A program made the translations under genes and the position numbers. This document shows, piece by piece, positions 1-9,106 of a stretch of 10,000 nt of DNA (position 1 is its first letter; each line of letters begins with the position of its first letter). The notes under the pieces are model-generated. The model did not search any database. It was not told the DNA's origin and was given only the letters and a program-made list of their open reading frames with translations. The DNA comes from Salpingoeca rosetta (lineage: Eukaryota > Opisthokonta > Choanoflagellata > Craspedida > Salpingoecidae), in contig NW_004754897.1 in the NCBI RefSeq assembly GCF_000188695.1, positions 572,845 to 582,844 on the forward strand, read 5' to 3'.

Positions 1-31
1 AACACGTGCTGCCAGACCTCTTTGTACCGGA
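1..31 (+). CDS. GALNT exon a (partial): catalytic-to-lectin linker
   Basis: In the third frame this reads HVLPDLFVP and ends with two nucleotides (GA) before donor GTGAGT at 32. The ELRVPD-type linker at the same place in animal GALNTs supports this frame. The exon begins outside the window. Confidence 0.75.
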
Positions 32-1387
32 GTGAGTCCACCGGGGCATGTTTTGATTGCGTTTGGGTGTGTGCTTTGCACGTACATGTGTGTAATTGTG
101 TGTGCGTGTGTGTGTGTGCGTGCGTGCGTGTACGTCTTGCCAATATGGGTGTTGCAAGACGCATTGTTTCTTACATGCACTGACGAGCTCGTGCTCACTG
201 GCTCATCCCCACTTTCCCACCGTGATCCTCACATCCTCATCACATCCGCCTTCGCCATAACTCCAAGCTCTGAGCACGTCTTGCACAAGGGCGCGTTGCG
301 TGCAGGCAACGGCCTCTGCCTGGACAAGATGGGACACAGGGCTGGCGGGCAGGTGGGCCACCTGTTCGCGCGTGTGTGCATGCATGAATGTGTGCGAGAG
401 GGTGTGTGTGTACATGTGTGTGTTTTGTGTGTGTATGTGGCCTCTATGCACTCCTGCTCACGCGCATGTATTTACACGTCTGTTGTTCGCTTACTGCGTG
501 CGTGTGTATGTATGCGTGTGTATGTGTGTATGTGTGTATGTGTGTATGTGTGCGTGTGTGTATGTGTGCGTGTGTGTATGTTGGCTACAGGCTGGCGTGT
601 TCAGCTGTCACGGAGAGGGCGGTAACCAGGGATGGATGTACACTGTCAATGACGAAATCAGAACAGGTGCGCATGTGCACATGTGTGCGTTATGTTTGCA
701 TGTGTGTGTGTGTGCGCGCGCGCGCGTGTGTGTGTGCATGTGTGTGTATGTGTTTGTGTGACCAATGACACGCACAAACACATACACACACCCATCCTTG
801 CTCACCTCAAATAACCCCACCACCGCGCAACAGCGGACAGCCTGTGTTTGGATGTGTACTCGTCCAAGTTTCCTGCGCCAATCCATCTCCAGCGCTGTCA
901 CCAGGTAATGACGACGGCTCGTGCATGCGCGGAAGCGTTTTCTGCTCCTCCTCCTCCTCCTCCTCCCCCTCCTCCTTCGTCTGCTTACATCGCTCCGCTC
1001 AACACGCGTCCTCACTCCTCGTTATCACCTTTGCTGTCAACAGAAGCAGGGCAATCAGGCGTGGAAGTACGAGAACAACGTCTTCCGGCATGTCGGTGAG
1101 TCAGTTGGTTTGAAGGTGACGGGCGTGTGACGGGAGTGTGATGGAAACAAAGATGAGCAGGTCGTGGCGCTGCTGTGAGGAAGTGATCAACATGGTGCTG
1201 AGGTGGACTCACTCAAAGTTCCCCATGCGCACACGCACACACGCACGCACACACGCGTACACACACATATGCACACGTAGCGAGCAACGGATGCCTGTCA
1301 AGTGTTGTCTCGGGTAATGGACAGCACGAGTTGAAGTTGGACACATGTAAGGAAGGGAGCTCTGGTCAGCAGTGGACGTGGGTGTGA
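1..1387 (+). CDS. Polypeptide N-acetylgalactosaminyltransferase (GALNT), 3' end of gene: lectin domain
   Basis: Family knowledge: GALNTs are Golgi type II membrane enzymes that transfer GalNAc from UDP-GalNAc to Ser/Thr and start mucin-type O-glycosylation. A C-terminal ricin-B lectin domain binds existing GalNAc. Seen here: joining 1-31, 268-352, 591-666, 834-904, 1044-1095 and 1281-1387 gives one open frame with consistent phases at all five introns. The frame starts in the linker after the catalytic domain (PDLFVPD, like the PELRVPD of GALNT2) and continues through GALRAGNGLCLDKMGH. It then reads three beta-trefoil repeats with CLD/CLD/CLS, C-H, C-H, C-K and QGW/QAW/QQW, ending in TGA. The catalytic domain lies off the left edge. 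I cannot choose a paralogue; my impression is that GALNT2-like sequences are closest. It converges with the minus-strand RGS gene. Confidence 0.9.
66..134. repeat. TG-rich tract, GALNT intron 1 donor side
   Basis: Imperfect (TG)n with GC interruptions in intron 32-267, close to the donor. The acceptor half of the intron is C/A/T-rich (213-258). Confidence 0.8.
268..352 (+). CDS. GALNT exon b: start of lectin alpha repeat
   Basis: One nucleotide completes the Asp codon of VPD, then 28 codons read SEHVLHKGALRAG and NGLCLDKMGHRAGGQ. Donor GTGGGC follows at 353. I chose the AAG acceptor at 265-267 over CAG at 303-305 because it restores both phase and the GAL-x-x-G-x-x-CLD spacing of the family. 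Confidence 0.8.
361..580. repeat. TG/TATG-rich intron 2 of GALNT
   Basis: The intron 353-590 is dominated by imperfect TG and TATGTG repeats on the sense strand, running almost to the acceptor. It has no CA block. Confidence 0.85.
591..666 (+). CDS. GALNT exon c: lectin alpha repeat, CHGEGGNQGW
   Basis: Twenty-five codons plus one nucleotide lie between acceptor CTACAG and donor GTGCGC at 667. They encode AGVFSCHGEGGNQGWMY followed by TVNDEIRT. The C-H-G-x-G-G-N-Q-x-W signature is the classic alpha-repeat motif of GALNT lectin domains. Confidence 0.9.
672..793. repeat. TG block followed by CA block forming an inverted repeat, GALNT intron 3
   Basis: The intron 667-833 has TG/CG-rich sequence to 760 and CA-rich sequence at 769-793. 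Arms 741-760 and 771-790 are complementary over 20 positions with one G-T wobble and a 10-base loop. Confidence 0.9.
834..904 (+). CDS. GALNT exon d: lectin beta repeat, LCLDV
   Basis: The exon enters with two nucleotides and encodes DSLCLDVYSSKF through LQRCHQ, ending in phase 0 at donor GTAATG (905). I chose acceptor CAACAG at 828-833 because an AG seven bases later breaks the frame. It carries the second CLD and C-H pair of the trefoil. Confidence 0.88.
905..1043. repeat. GALNT intron 4 with (CTC)n tract
   Basis: A CTC-type pyrimidine repeat runs from about 943 to 980. No TG/CA pair is present in this intron. Confidence 0.8.
1044..1095 (+). CDS. GALNT exon e: lectin beta repeat, GNQAW
   Basis: Seventeen codons plus one nucleotide encode KQGNQAWKYENNVFRHV between acceptor CAACAG and donor GTGAGT. 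This supplies the second QxW motif. The sequence to the next exon resembles the LRHVGSNLCLDS-type join of animal GALNTs. Confidence 0.9.
1226..1277. repeat. CA-rich tract at acceptor of GALNT intron 5
   Basis: An imperfect (CA)n with CGCA variants runs up to the CGTAG acceptor. The donor half of the same intron has GTG-rich sequence at 1118-1142. Confidence 0.85.
1281..1387 (+). CDS. GALNT last exon: lectin gamma repeat and stop
   Basis: Two nucleotides complete an Ala codon after acceptor CGTAG. The exon then reads ASNGCLSSVVSG, LKLDTCKEG and SGQQWTWV, with TGA at 1385-1387. Cys pair and QQW are kept. The Asp expected in a CLD motif is Ser, so this repeat may not bind sugar. Possible cryptic donors at 1313 (GTAATG) and 1347 (GTAAGG) are ignored because the open frame continues to a normal family C-terminus. 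Confidence 0.87.
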
Positions 1388-1430
1388 TCGTTGCGATGGG
1401 TACAACCACGACGAACATACAGCCTCGACT

Positions 1431-1482
1431 GTGTTTGTGTGTGTGTGTGTGTGTCTGTGTATGCATGTGTGTGTGTGTGTGT
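1431..1482. repeat. (TG)n microsatellite, intergenic
   Basis: A near-continuous TG repeat just 3' of the GALNT stop. Confidence 0.9.
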
Positions 1483-1696
1483 TGCGTTACCAGCAATGTC
1501 CCATCTTCGTCAACGTCACAATTGCCTCCGCTTCCCGGTCATTTCGTCACAGCATGCGTACAGCACATAGCGTTCTTGTTGAATACAATTCTGGGTTGAG
1601 GAGAAACAGTGGTATGGCGCGCGCGTGAACATGCACACGCGCGGGAAAAATGAACAAACATGGAAAGGGATTTTCTGCCTGAACGTAGCTGAACCA

Positions 1697-1732
1697 TCAC
1701 ACACACACATACATACACACACACACACACAC
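1697..1732. repeat. (CA)n microsatellite, intergenic
   Basis: A CA repeat with CATA variants, 34 bases from the TAG of the minus-strand gene. It is complementary to the tract at 1431-1482. Confidence 0.9.
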
Positions 1733-1765
1733 GTTGAATAAGTTGCTGCACTCATCAGTCCACGA

Positions 1766-2113
1766 CTACACGAAGCTGACATCATCAGGCTGCACAGACA
1801 CGTTCAAATGTCGCTGCTGTTGAATGCCAGTGGTGGTGGTGGTGATGGTCGCGGGTCCACCGTTGCCTTGTGCCACACCAACATCCCTCGCGTCGCTTTC
1901 TTGATTCGCTGACGTCACTGCACCACTGCTACTGGCGTTGCTGCTGCTGCTGTGTGCATGTCGTTTCAGCGTAAGACCGCTGTCACAGTGCGCGTGTGCG
2001 TGTTCATCAAGTGAAACGGTACGTGCACCGCCATCAGCAGCCAGCACCGTCCACGACAGCATGTGCTGCTCGTCTGTTGGCAATCCGCGCTTGTCAAAGC
2101 AAGCAGCCATGGC
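1766..2113 (-). CDS. Last exon 18: RBD-like domain 2 helix, Ser-rich tail, stop
   Basis: Acceptor ACATCAG, then AMAACFDKRGLPTDEQHMLS and WTVLAADGGARTVSLDEH, completing the Raf-type RBD pattern T-V-x-x-A-x-x-x-x-x-x-x-R-G-L. A Ser/Thr/Gln-rich tail follows, ending VQPDDVSFV, with TAG at 1766-1768. The terminal S-F-V fits a class I PDZ ligand. No GoLoco motif is visible, unlike RGS12/14. Confidence 0.87.
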   Translation of the reverse strand, partial: AMAACFDKRGLPTDEQHMLSWTVLAADGGARTVSLDEHAHAHCDSGLTLKRHAHSSSSNASSSGAVTSANQESDARDVGVAQGNGGPATITTTTTGIQQQRHLNVSVQPDDVSFV

Positions 2114-2932
2114 CTGATGTGGGTTGGTGCAGGGAAGGAGGGGGAGAGGCGTGTTTGTGCATGTATACATGTGCACATGTGTGTGTGTGTGTGTGGCGGG
2201 GGGGTTGAAGTTGGTCGTGGAGTGAATGGATGTGTGATGGTGAGCAAGTGGTGAATGATGCAGGTCTGGTGCACACATACTCACACACATACACACACAT
2301 ACACACACACGCACACACACACGCACGCACGCACAGGACCCCCCCCCCCCCAAGCCACGGGAGCAACGTGCCTGCCTGACGGTGGAGTGCTCGTCGACGG
2401 GGATCTGTGAATAGCTGCCGTCCTCAAATGCGATGCGCAGATTCGGGCGGCGCCGAAGATTGATTTCTTTGCCCTGCACAATTCCGCACGGCTCGTCCCA
2501 CGGCAGCACAGCACCCGTGTCCGCCTGGCACGACGGAGGTGAAGGGGGAGGCGTGGGAAGGATGTTGTGGTGTTGGGTGTGAGTTGTGAATGACAGCAAG
2601 GCGGGTGGGTGGCTGGTTAACTGTGGAGGGGAGTGTGTGTGTGTGGTTATAAACACACACCACAACACACACACACAACATGCAGCACACCTCGTAGAGG
2701 GACATGAGCTGGCGTTCGAGATGCCACTTGTCAAGAAACGGCTGAATGGCAGCGGCGAGCGGCATGTACGCGGTCGCCTTCACCACAGACCTGAGATGGT
2801 GGTGGTGGTGGTTCAATGGGATATGGGAATGAGATGTGGAATGGGCGGTGGTGAGGAGAGGAACAAATGAAAGAAACAACAGCGCAGCACAAGACGAACC
2901 TGCACTAACACACGTGCAAGCACAGCCACACC

Positions 2933-2982
<50 letters not shown>

Positions 2983-4358
2983 AGCACACACACACAAACA
3001 CACCAACATACACACCAACATTCACACCAACGCATGTACGCAACGATAACATTCTCTCTCGCTTTCCCTCCCACTCCCTTGTCTCACTTGTAGTCGTTTC
3101 CGAAGCATATGCGGAACACGACACCGTTGCTCTGCTGTTCATCGCGAAGACTCGTCCTCATCGTCGACACAATCGTCGCGTCCATCTCGCCATCACCATC
3201 ACCATCACCATCAGTGCCATCACGGTCATGATCGCCAGCAGTGCTGTTGGTAGCAGTGGTTGCGCTCTCTCCGTCCGGCTTTGCGCCACCTGCTGTTGTT
3301 GTGCGCATGTTTGCGTCATCTGCAGGTGCAGTGTCGTTTACCGTGTCATGATCAGCATCTCCACTGCCCGCTGTTGTCGCGTTCGTGGTGTCACGCTCTG
3401 ATTGGTTGAAGGTCGAGTTGGCACCGCCATCAGTCGTGTCTGCATCATGACATGTGGACGTGTGTGGATGTGTGTGGATGTGTGTATGTGTGTGTGTGTG
3501 GATGTGTGAGAGAGAGAGAGAGAGAGTGTGTGTGTGTGTGTGCACGAGTGAACGGGTCTCACATGATGGCACCAGCCAAAAACACGATGAAGCCAGCTCA
3601 GCACAAATATACACACATGCACACGCGCAAGCACACACGAGTGACTGCGACTAACCTGATTGGGGCACTGCGGATCTGTTGGTGTCAGACGAGCGGTCGG
3701 GAGTGACGATTTGCACATGAAGCAAGTTGGAAGCTCATGTGAGTTCAGGAAACACACGTAGTGAAAAGCGCCACGCAATCAACACCACGGACATGAATGC
3801 CTGCAGGCAACAATGAACGGACTCACGTGGTTGCAGACGAGACGGTGGATTCTTCCAGCGCCTCCAGCGCAGACGAATGGCGCTTTCCGCTGATGGATAT
3901 GGAGGAATGATTGTGTGTGTGTGTGTCAGAAAGGTGATGTAGGAAGATGAACGTGGGCGTGAGAGCAGACACAAGTGCAATGTCAAGCAGAGGCATTTGT
4001 ACACAATATACGCACACACACACACGCACACATACACACACAAACAACACACACACACACACACATACACACACCGTCCAAAAGCGGAGAACAGGGAGGA
4101 CCGCTTTCGTTGCGTCATGGGCGAATGAGGACCGTCCACAGAGTCCTGCGAGTCCTTCTTCTTTCCCTTTTTGCGCGAGAACAGGGACACAATCCTCTTC
4201 TTCTTCCGGCCAGACGTTGCTGATGCAGACGCACTTGCTGCTGCTGCAGCTGCTGACGATGTTGTTGAAACCGCTGTTGCCGCTGTTGTGGCGGAGGAGT
4301 ACGACGATGATGACGCGCGTGTGTTCTTGGACACCGAGGACGTCGTCTGAGAGACGGT

Positions 4359-4398
<40 letters not shown>

Positions 4399-5311
4399 GG
4401 AGGAGCGGGAGTTGGAATTGGAGGTGGAGAACGTGTCAAAGAAGTTGGAGACAGGGAGATAACTAAAGTTGGCCGGTGCACGCACTTCAAAACATCACCA
4501 TCACCATCACCATCACCACCACCATCACCACAGTCGCCGCAATTACCACATCCAAGACCATCATCATCACCACATTTGACTAGCTCACCTGCTGCTGGTT
4601 CGCTCCAGCTGCAGTCTTGTCCTTCTCCCAACGTTTCACTGCCTTCTTGTAGCGTTTTGAGTCAAGGAACTTTGGGTATGTGTCCCTCTTCATCAGGTAA
4701 AACACTTCCTTCTGTGCAGGTACGAAGCAGTGGCGTGAAGGGTGTCTGTGTGCGGTGGATTGAAGAAGGAGAACGAGGAGAAAGGTGAGGTTGAAGGGCG
4801 GGGGGAGTTGAGGAAGTGGTGTGGTGTGTGCAGTGGTGGGTTATGGGTGTGGTGTGTGCGGTGGTGAGCTGGCAGGGTTGACAAATGAACATGCAGAAGA
4901 GTATGCGAAACAGGAGACACAGAGCTGTGGTGCGATTTGAGTGTACGTGACACACAAACACATGGACGCACGCACATACATCGAACCGCACGTATACATG
5001 TACACTTCACCAAACACATCCGCATCATGAAACACGTCTGCGAGACAACTCACTCCTGTTCCAGCGCCTTCTCCGCTGGCGCGCGGTTCTTGGGCTCAAT
5101 GTTGAGCCAAAGTGGCGCCTCCTTGCGGAAATACGTGTTGTAAATGCGACGAACAGCAGTAGGCACCTGACGTTGGGGAGTTGGAGGAGGATTGTGTTGT
5201 TATGGTGTGTGTTTGCGTGGTGAGAGGTGATGTGCAGGAAGTTGAGGCCACAACAGGTGGCGGCGGGGAGAATATCAGTTGGCGCGCACACACACGCACA
5301 CACACACACAC

Positions 5312-5392
<81 letters not shown>

Positions 5393-5753
5393 AGAGAGAG
5401 ATGCAATATGCACTGCGAGTACCTCCTCGTCGGGGATGGACTTGATGCCCTGCGCGTCGCGCCAGAAACGAACATTCTCCTCACAGAGGATATCGCGCAC
5501 AAATGCTTGCAAGCAATCGAGTCCTAGAGGGTGGTTACACGGAGAGGAAGGGCGAAGAAGAGTGAATACAAGCAATCAATCAAGCAATTGAAGGCAAACA
5601 CTCGTTCGCACGCACACGGACACGGACGCGGACATGGGCACACATCATATCCATCAACAACTTCCTGTATGCACTTTGTGTTTGCGCGTATGCGTGCACG
5701 TGTAGTATGTATGCACACACGAACAGCGCGTGTGGACATGTGCAGCGTGTATG

Positions 5754-5820
<67 letters not shown>

Positions 5821-7040
5821 CGTGTGCGTGTGTGAATGCGACTGCATACCCTGCTCATCAGCGAGGAGGTGTTCGAAGGAGAGCGCCCAACGCCGCGGAC
5901 CGACGACGCCTTCGTGCTCGGGGGCAGCGAGATCAACCTCATCCAGCGGACTGGCAGCAACGGCAGCAACGGCAGGGCGGTGGTGATGGTAATTGGAGAG
6001 GGTGGTCGTGGCAATGCAATCAATGTGGTTGGTTGTGGTGGTGGTGGCGACGGGGACGGTGAGATGCAAAGAAGCAACAGCAGCACGGGGTAACGGTGAG
6101 TGCGGCAGGTGCATGGAAGAACGACAGCGTTGCCTGCAAGCAACAATGGCAGCGGCTGAAGCCAGTGACTCACTTCCATGTCAGGTCCTTTTCCTCCTTC
6201 TGTTCCTTTGCTTTACGCAATATGGAGAAGAAGTCTGTCCGTGTGTGTGTGTGTACGTGTACGTGTGCGTGTGCGTGTGTGTGTGTGTGTGTGTTGGTAG
6301 GCGTGTGTAGGTGTGCGTGTGAAAGAGAGCGTGCATGGAAGCGTGAGTGTGCATGTGCGGGTATCTAACGACATGAATGCACACACACACACACACGCAC
6401 CTCCGTTCCCCTTCACAACACATGAACACCATCAAGCATTCACAATGGGAGTTCAACATCCATCATGAGCGCAACGACCACGCAGCACATGGCCACAGCA
6501 CACGCAAACAATGGCAGCAACCCACCATCACCATCGTCGTCATCATTTGCATCAGCGGCTGCAGCAGAAGCAGGTGCGCTTGCACGTGTTGTGGCTGTCG
6601 CCGTTTGTCCTTCAGATGCCTCAGCCTCTGCTTCAGCAGCAGCACTGTCGTTTTGTTGTTGCTCGTCGCTGTTCTGTATTCTCTTCCTGCCTTCGTCATC
6701 ATCCTTCACAGCGGTCACAACTGGTTCAGCATCTGCCGCGCGGTCATGTGTTGCTGCCACGCCATCATGTGTTGCTGATGGTGCCGCTGTCACTGCGTCT
6801 TGCTCGGCCCCGCCTTCCTTCTGCCATACGTCCATCACATCAGCCACATCAACACCACGTGCACCGCCCTCAACACTGGAATCAGCGTGACTGTTGTTTG
6901 CGCTTGCGTTTGCATGCGCGCCTTCGTCGACTGCTACCGGCTGCGCAATATCGGATGGGATGGGCAACAGAGGACCGTCAACGGACACGCCCACGCGGCC
7001 TTCAAGCTGCCGACGGTTGCTTGCAGGCACAGCGTGCTGC

Positions 7041-7072
<32 letters not shown>

Positions 7073-7115
7073 TTGTTGTTGCTGTTGTTGCTGTTGTTGT
7101 TGTTGTTGTTGTTGC

Positions 7116-7146
<31 letters not shown>

Positions 7147-7818
7147 GATGATGGTGCTGTTGTTTGTCTTTGCCTTTCTCGCCTCCCGTACTATATTCAC
7201 CCCGTGTGTCTTCTTCTTGTTGCTTGCCATCAGCAACAGCAGCGCCACCTTGAGAGCCCTCAGCACCATCGCCGCTGCTGTCACGACGACGCGCTGACGA
7301 CACGTCGGGCTGGCTGCCTGCAAGCACGCGCGACATGACGGCAGTCAGGTCCTTCTCCAGCGACATCACACGCGCCGAAATCTCGCCACTGGAGTTGGCA
7401 TCGTTTGGTGATGACTGCACATCCCGTTGGGTCAGCGCCGCCGCCACATTGCTTCCACTTGCACCCGCGTCACGCACGCGCTCATCAACAGCGTTGCCGT
7501 TGCCAGTACTGTCGATGTTGCTGGCACTCTCTTCGATGCGTTCAGCTTCCTTCGCTTCCTTGACTGTCTCCATAGTACCACCATCATCATCACCACCACG
7601 ACCCCGCTGCACGACTGCTCTGTGCATGAGACTGGTGGCAGGGGTTGGAGTCGGTTCAGTCACAGACGCCGTGCGCTGTTGGTGGTGCTGTTGTTGTGAC
7701 TGCTGCTGCTGCTGCTGTTGCTGCTGTGATGTGTCTTGTTCGTGTTGCGCGTGCTGCTGGTCTTCATCAAAGGAGAAGCGAGGCGGTGACTGGCGCTTTC
7801 GTTGCCTGCAAGCACACA

Positions 7819-7890
<72 letters not shown>

Positions 7891-8475
7891 TTCGCAAGTC
7901 GCCGGGTGCCAGTCATGCCGAGGTGCTCAGACAATAGGCATTCGCCGCACATGGAATTCAAACACCACCATTGGGAACAACAAAGAAAATGCAGACAGGA
8001 TGCACTTACGAGCCACGTGTGCGCGAGTGAACGAGGTCGTCCACGCCTTGCTTGACAGCAGACGAAACTAAATGCGACGCGCTCGCGTTTAGGAAGGACA
8101 GCATGCTTTCATCAGACGGCATAGACTCGTCCACCACGCGCTCGCGATCGCCACGCATGGACAACGATGATGATGACGACGCATGTGCTTTCCGTGCACC
8201 GCCGTCACCACCACGGTCGCCTCCTGCATCATCACGACGGTGCGTTGCATCATGATCAGCACCATGATCACCACCGCCTTCCTCTGGTTTCTTGAGTTGC
8301 GTTTCGAGCGGGCGAATGGGCGAGACATCCGGCAGCGTCGTGTCAAAGAGATCACTCGAGTCCTTCCCAGCCAACAACTACACACGGCACGAAAGGGCAA
8401 GGAGAACATGGAGAGTTGAGAATCAGGGTGAAAATGAGGTGTGCATGTGTGTGTGTGTGTGTGTGCGTGTGTGCG

Positions 8476-8541
<66 letters not shown>

Positions 8542-8877
8542 AGGGAGGAGTGAAGTTGGAGCAGATGGGGAAAAGGTGGGCGGAGTGATTGTGAATCATG
8601 TGGTCAGAGGTGGGGTGCGACAGCAATGGAACATCACCCTCCATGAAACACACTACTACCTCGTCCCTCTCCTTTCTTCGCTCCCCTCACATTGCCTTAT
8701 CCCCTCATATTGCCTCATCTGTGTGCGTCTGTACCTGTTTGAACGAGTCTGAAGCATCGCTGGCGGTCGACGAGCGCCTGTGCTGGGGATAGGCCAGACG
8801 GCGACCAGCATCCTGAAGATATGCCACATCCGACAACACCTGCGCAGCGTGTGTGCACATGCATGTGTGTGTGCACA

Positions 8878-8972
<95 letters not shown>

Positions 8973-9065
8973 GTGCGTGTGACCATTGTTGTGAAAACAG
9001 ACGGCACCAGCCTTAACAGTGCAAACAACACCAATCACAGCGGTGACCACACACACACGCACACA

Positions 9066-9106
<41 letters not shown>

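Larger units (their letters stand above)
1388..1765. other. Convergent intergenic / 3'UTR interval
   Basis: This lies between the TGA of the plus-strand GALNT gene and the TAG of the minus-strand kinase-RGS gene. No coding exon is supported on either strand. It holds a TG tract (1431-1482) and a CA tract (1697-1732) about 215 bases apart, plus a short CG-rich alternation around 1618-1642. I see no canonical AATAAA; AATACA near 1580 is only a weak plus-strand candidate. Confidence 0.7.

Noticed and set aside
1766..2000. GoLoco motif expected after tandem RBDs
   Set aside because: No acidic-Gln-Arg GoLoco pattern is visible in the C-terminal tail, only Ser/Thr/Gln-rich sequence.
2834..3002. 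CRISPR-like or tandem-repeat array
   Set aside because: Simple dinucleotide repeats without unique spacers, in a eukaryotic intron.
3676..3778. Extension of micro-exon 14 encoding a CFMCKSSLP peptide, possibly zinc-ribbon-like
   Set aside because: The frame does not match the phases of exons 13 and 15, and an in-phase version meets TGA.
4713..4733. Nearer CACAG acceptor for exon 11
   Set aside because: It gives phase 0 while exon 10 ends in phase 2, and it loses the conserved RGS segment HCFVPAQ.
5181..5445. Open frames encoding His-Thr or Cys-Val repeats
   Set aside because: They are translations of CA/TG microsatellites in introns. The same happens at every such tract.
6511..7338. Long plus-strand open frame opposite the Gln-rich exon (poly-Leu/Val/Cys/Ala)
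   Set aside because: It is the antisense shadow of the CAG/CAA tract. It has no domain, and the minus frame joins neighbours in phase on both sides.
7887..7961. Possible small minus-strand exon encoding GECLLSEHLGMTGTRRL
   Set aside because: Exons 5 and 6 already join in exact phase (TC plus G). No well-placed splice pair was found for an extra exon.
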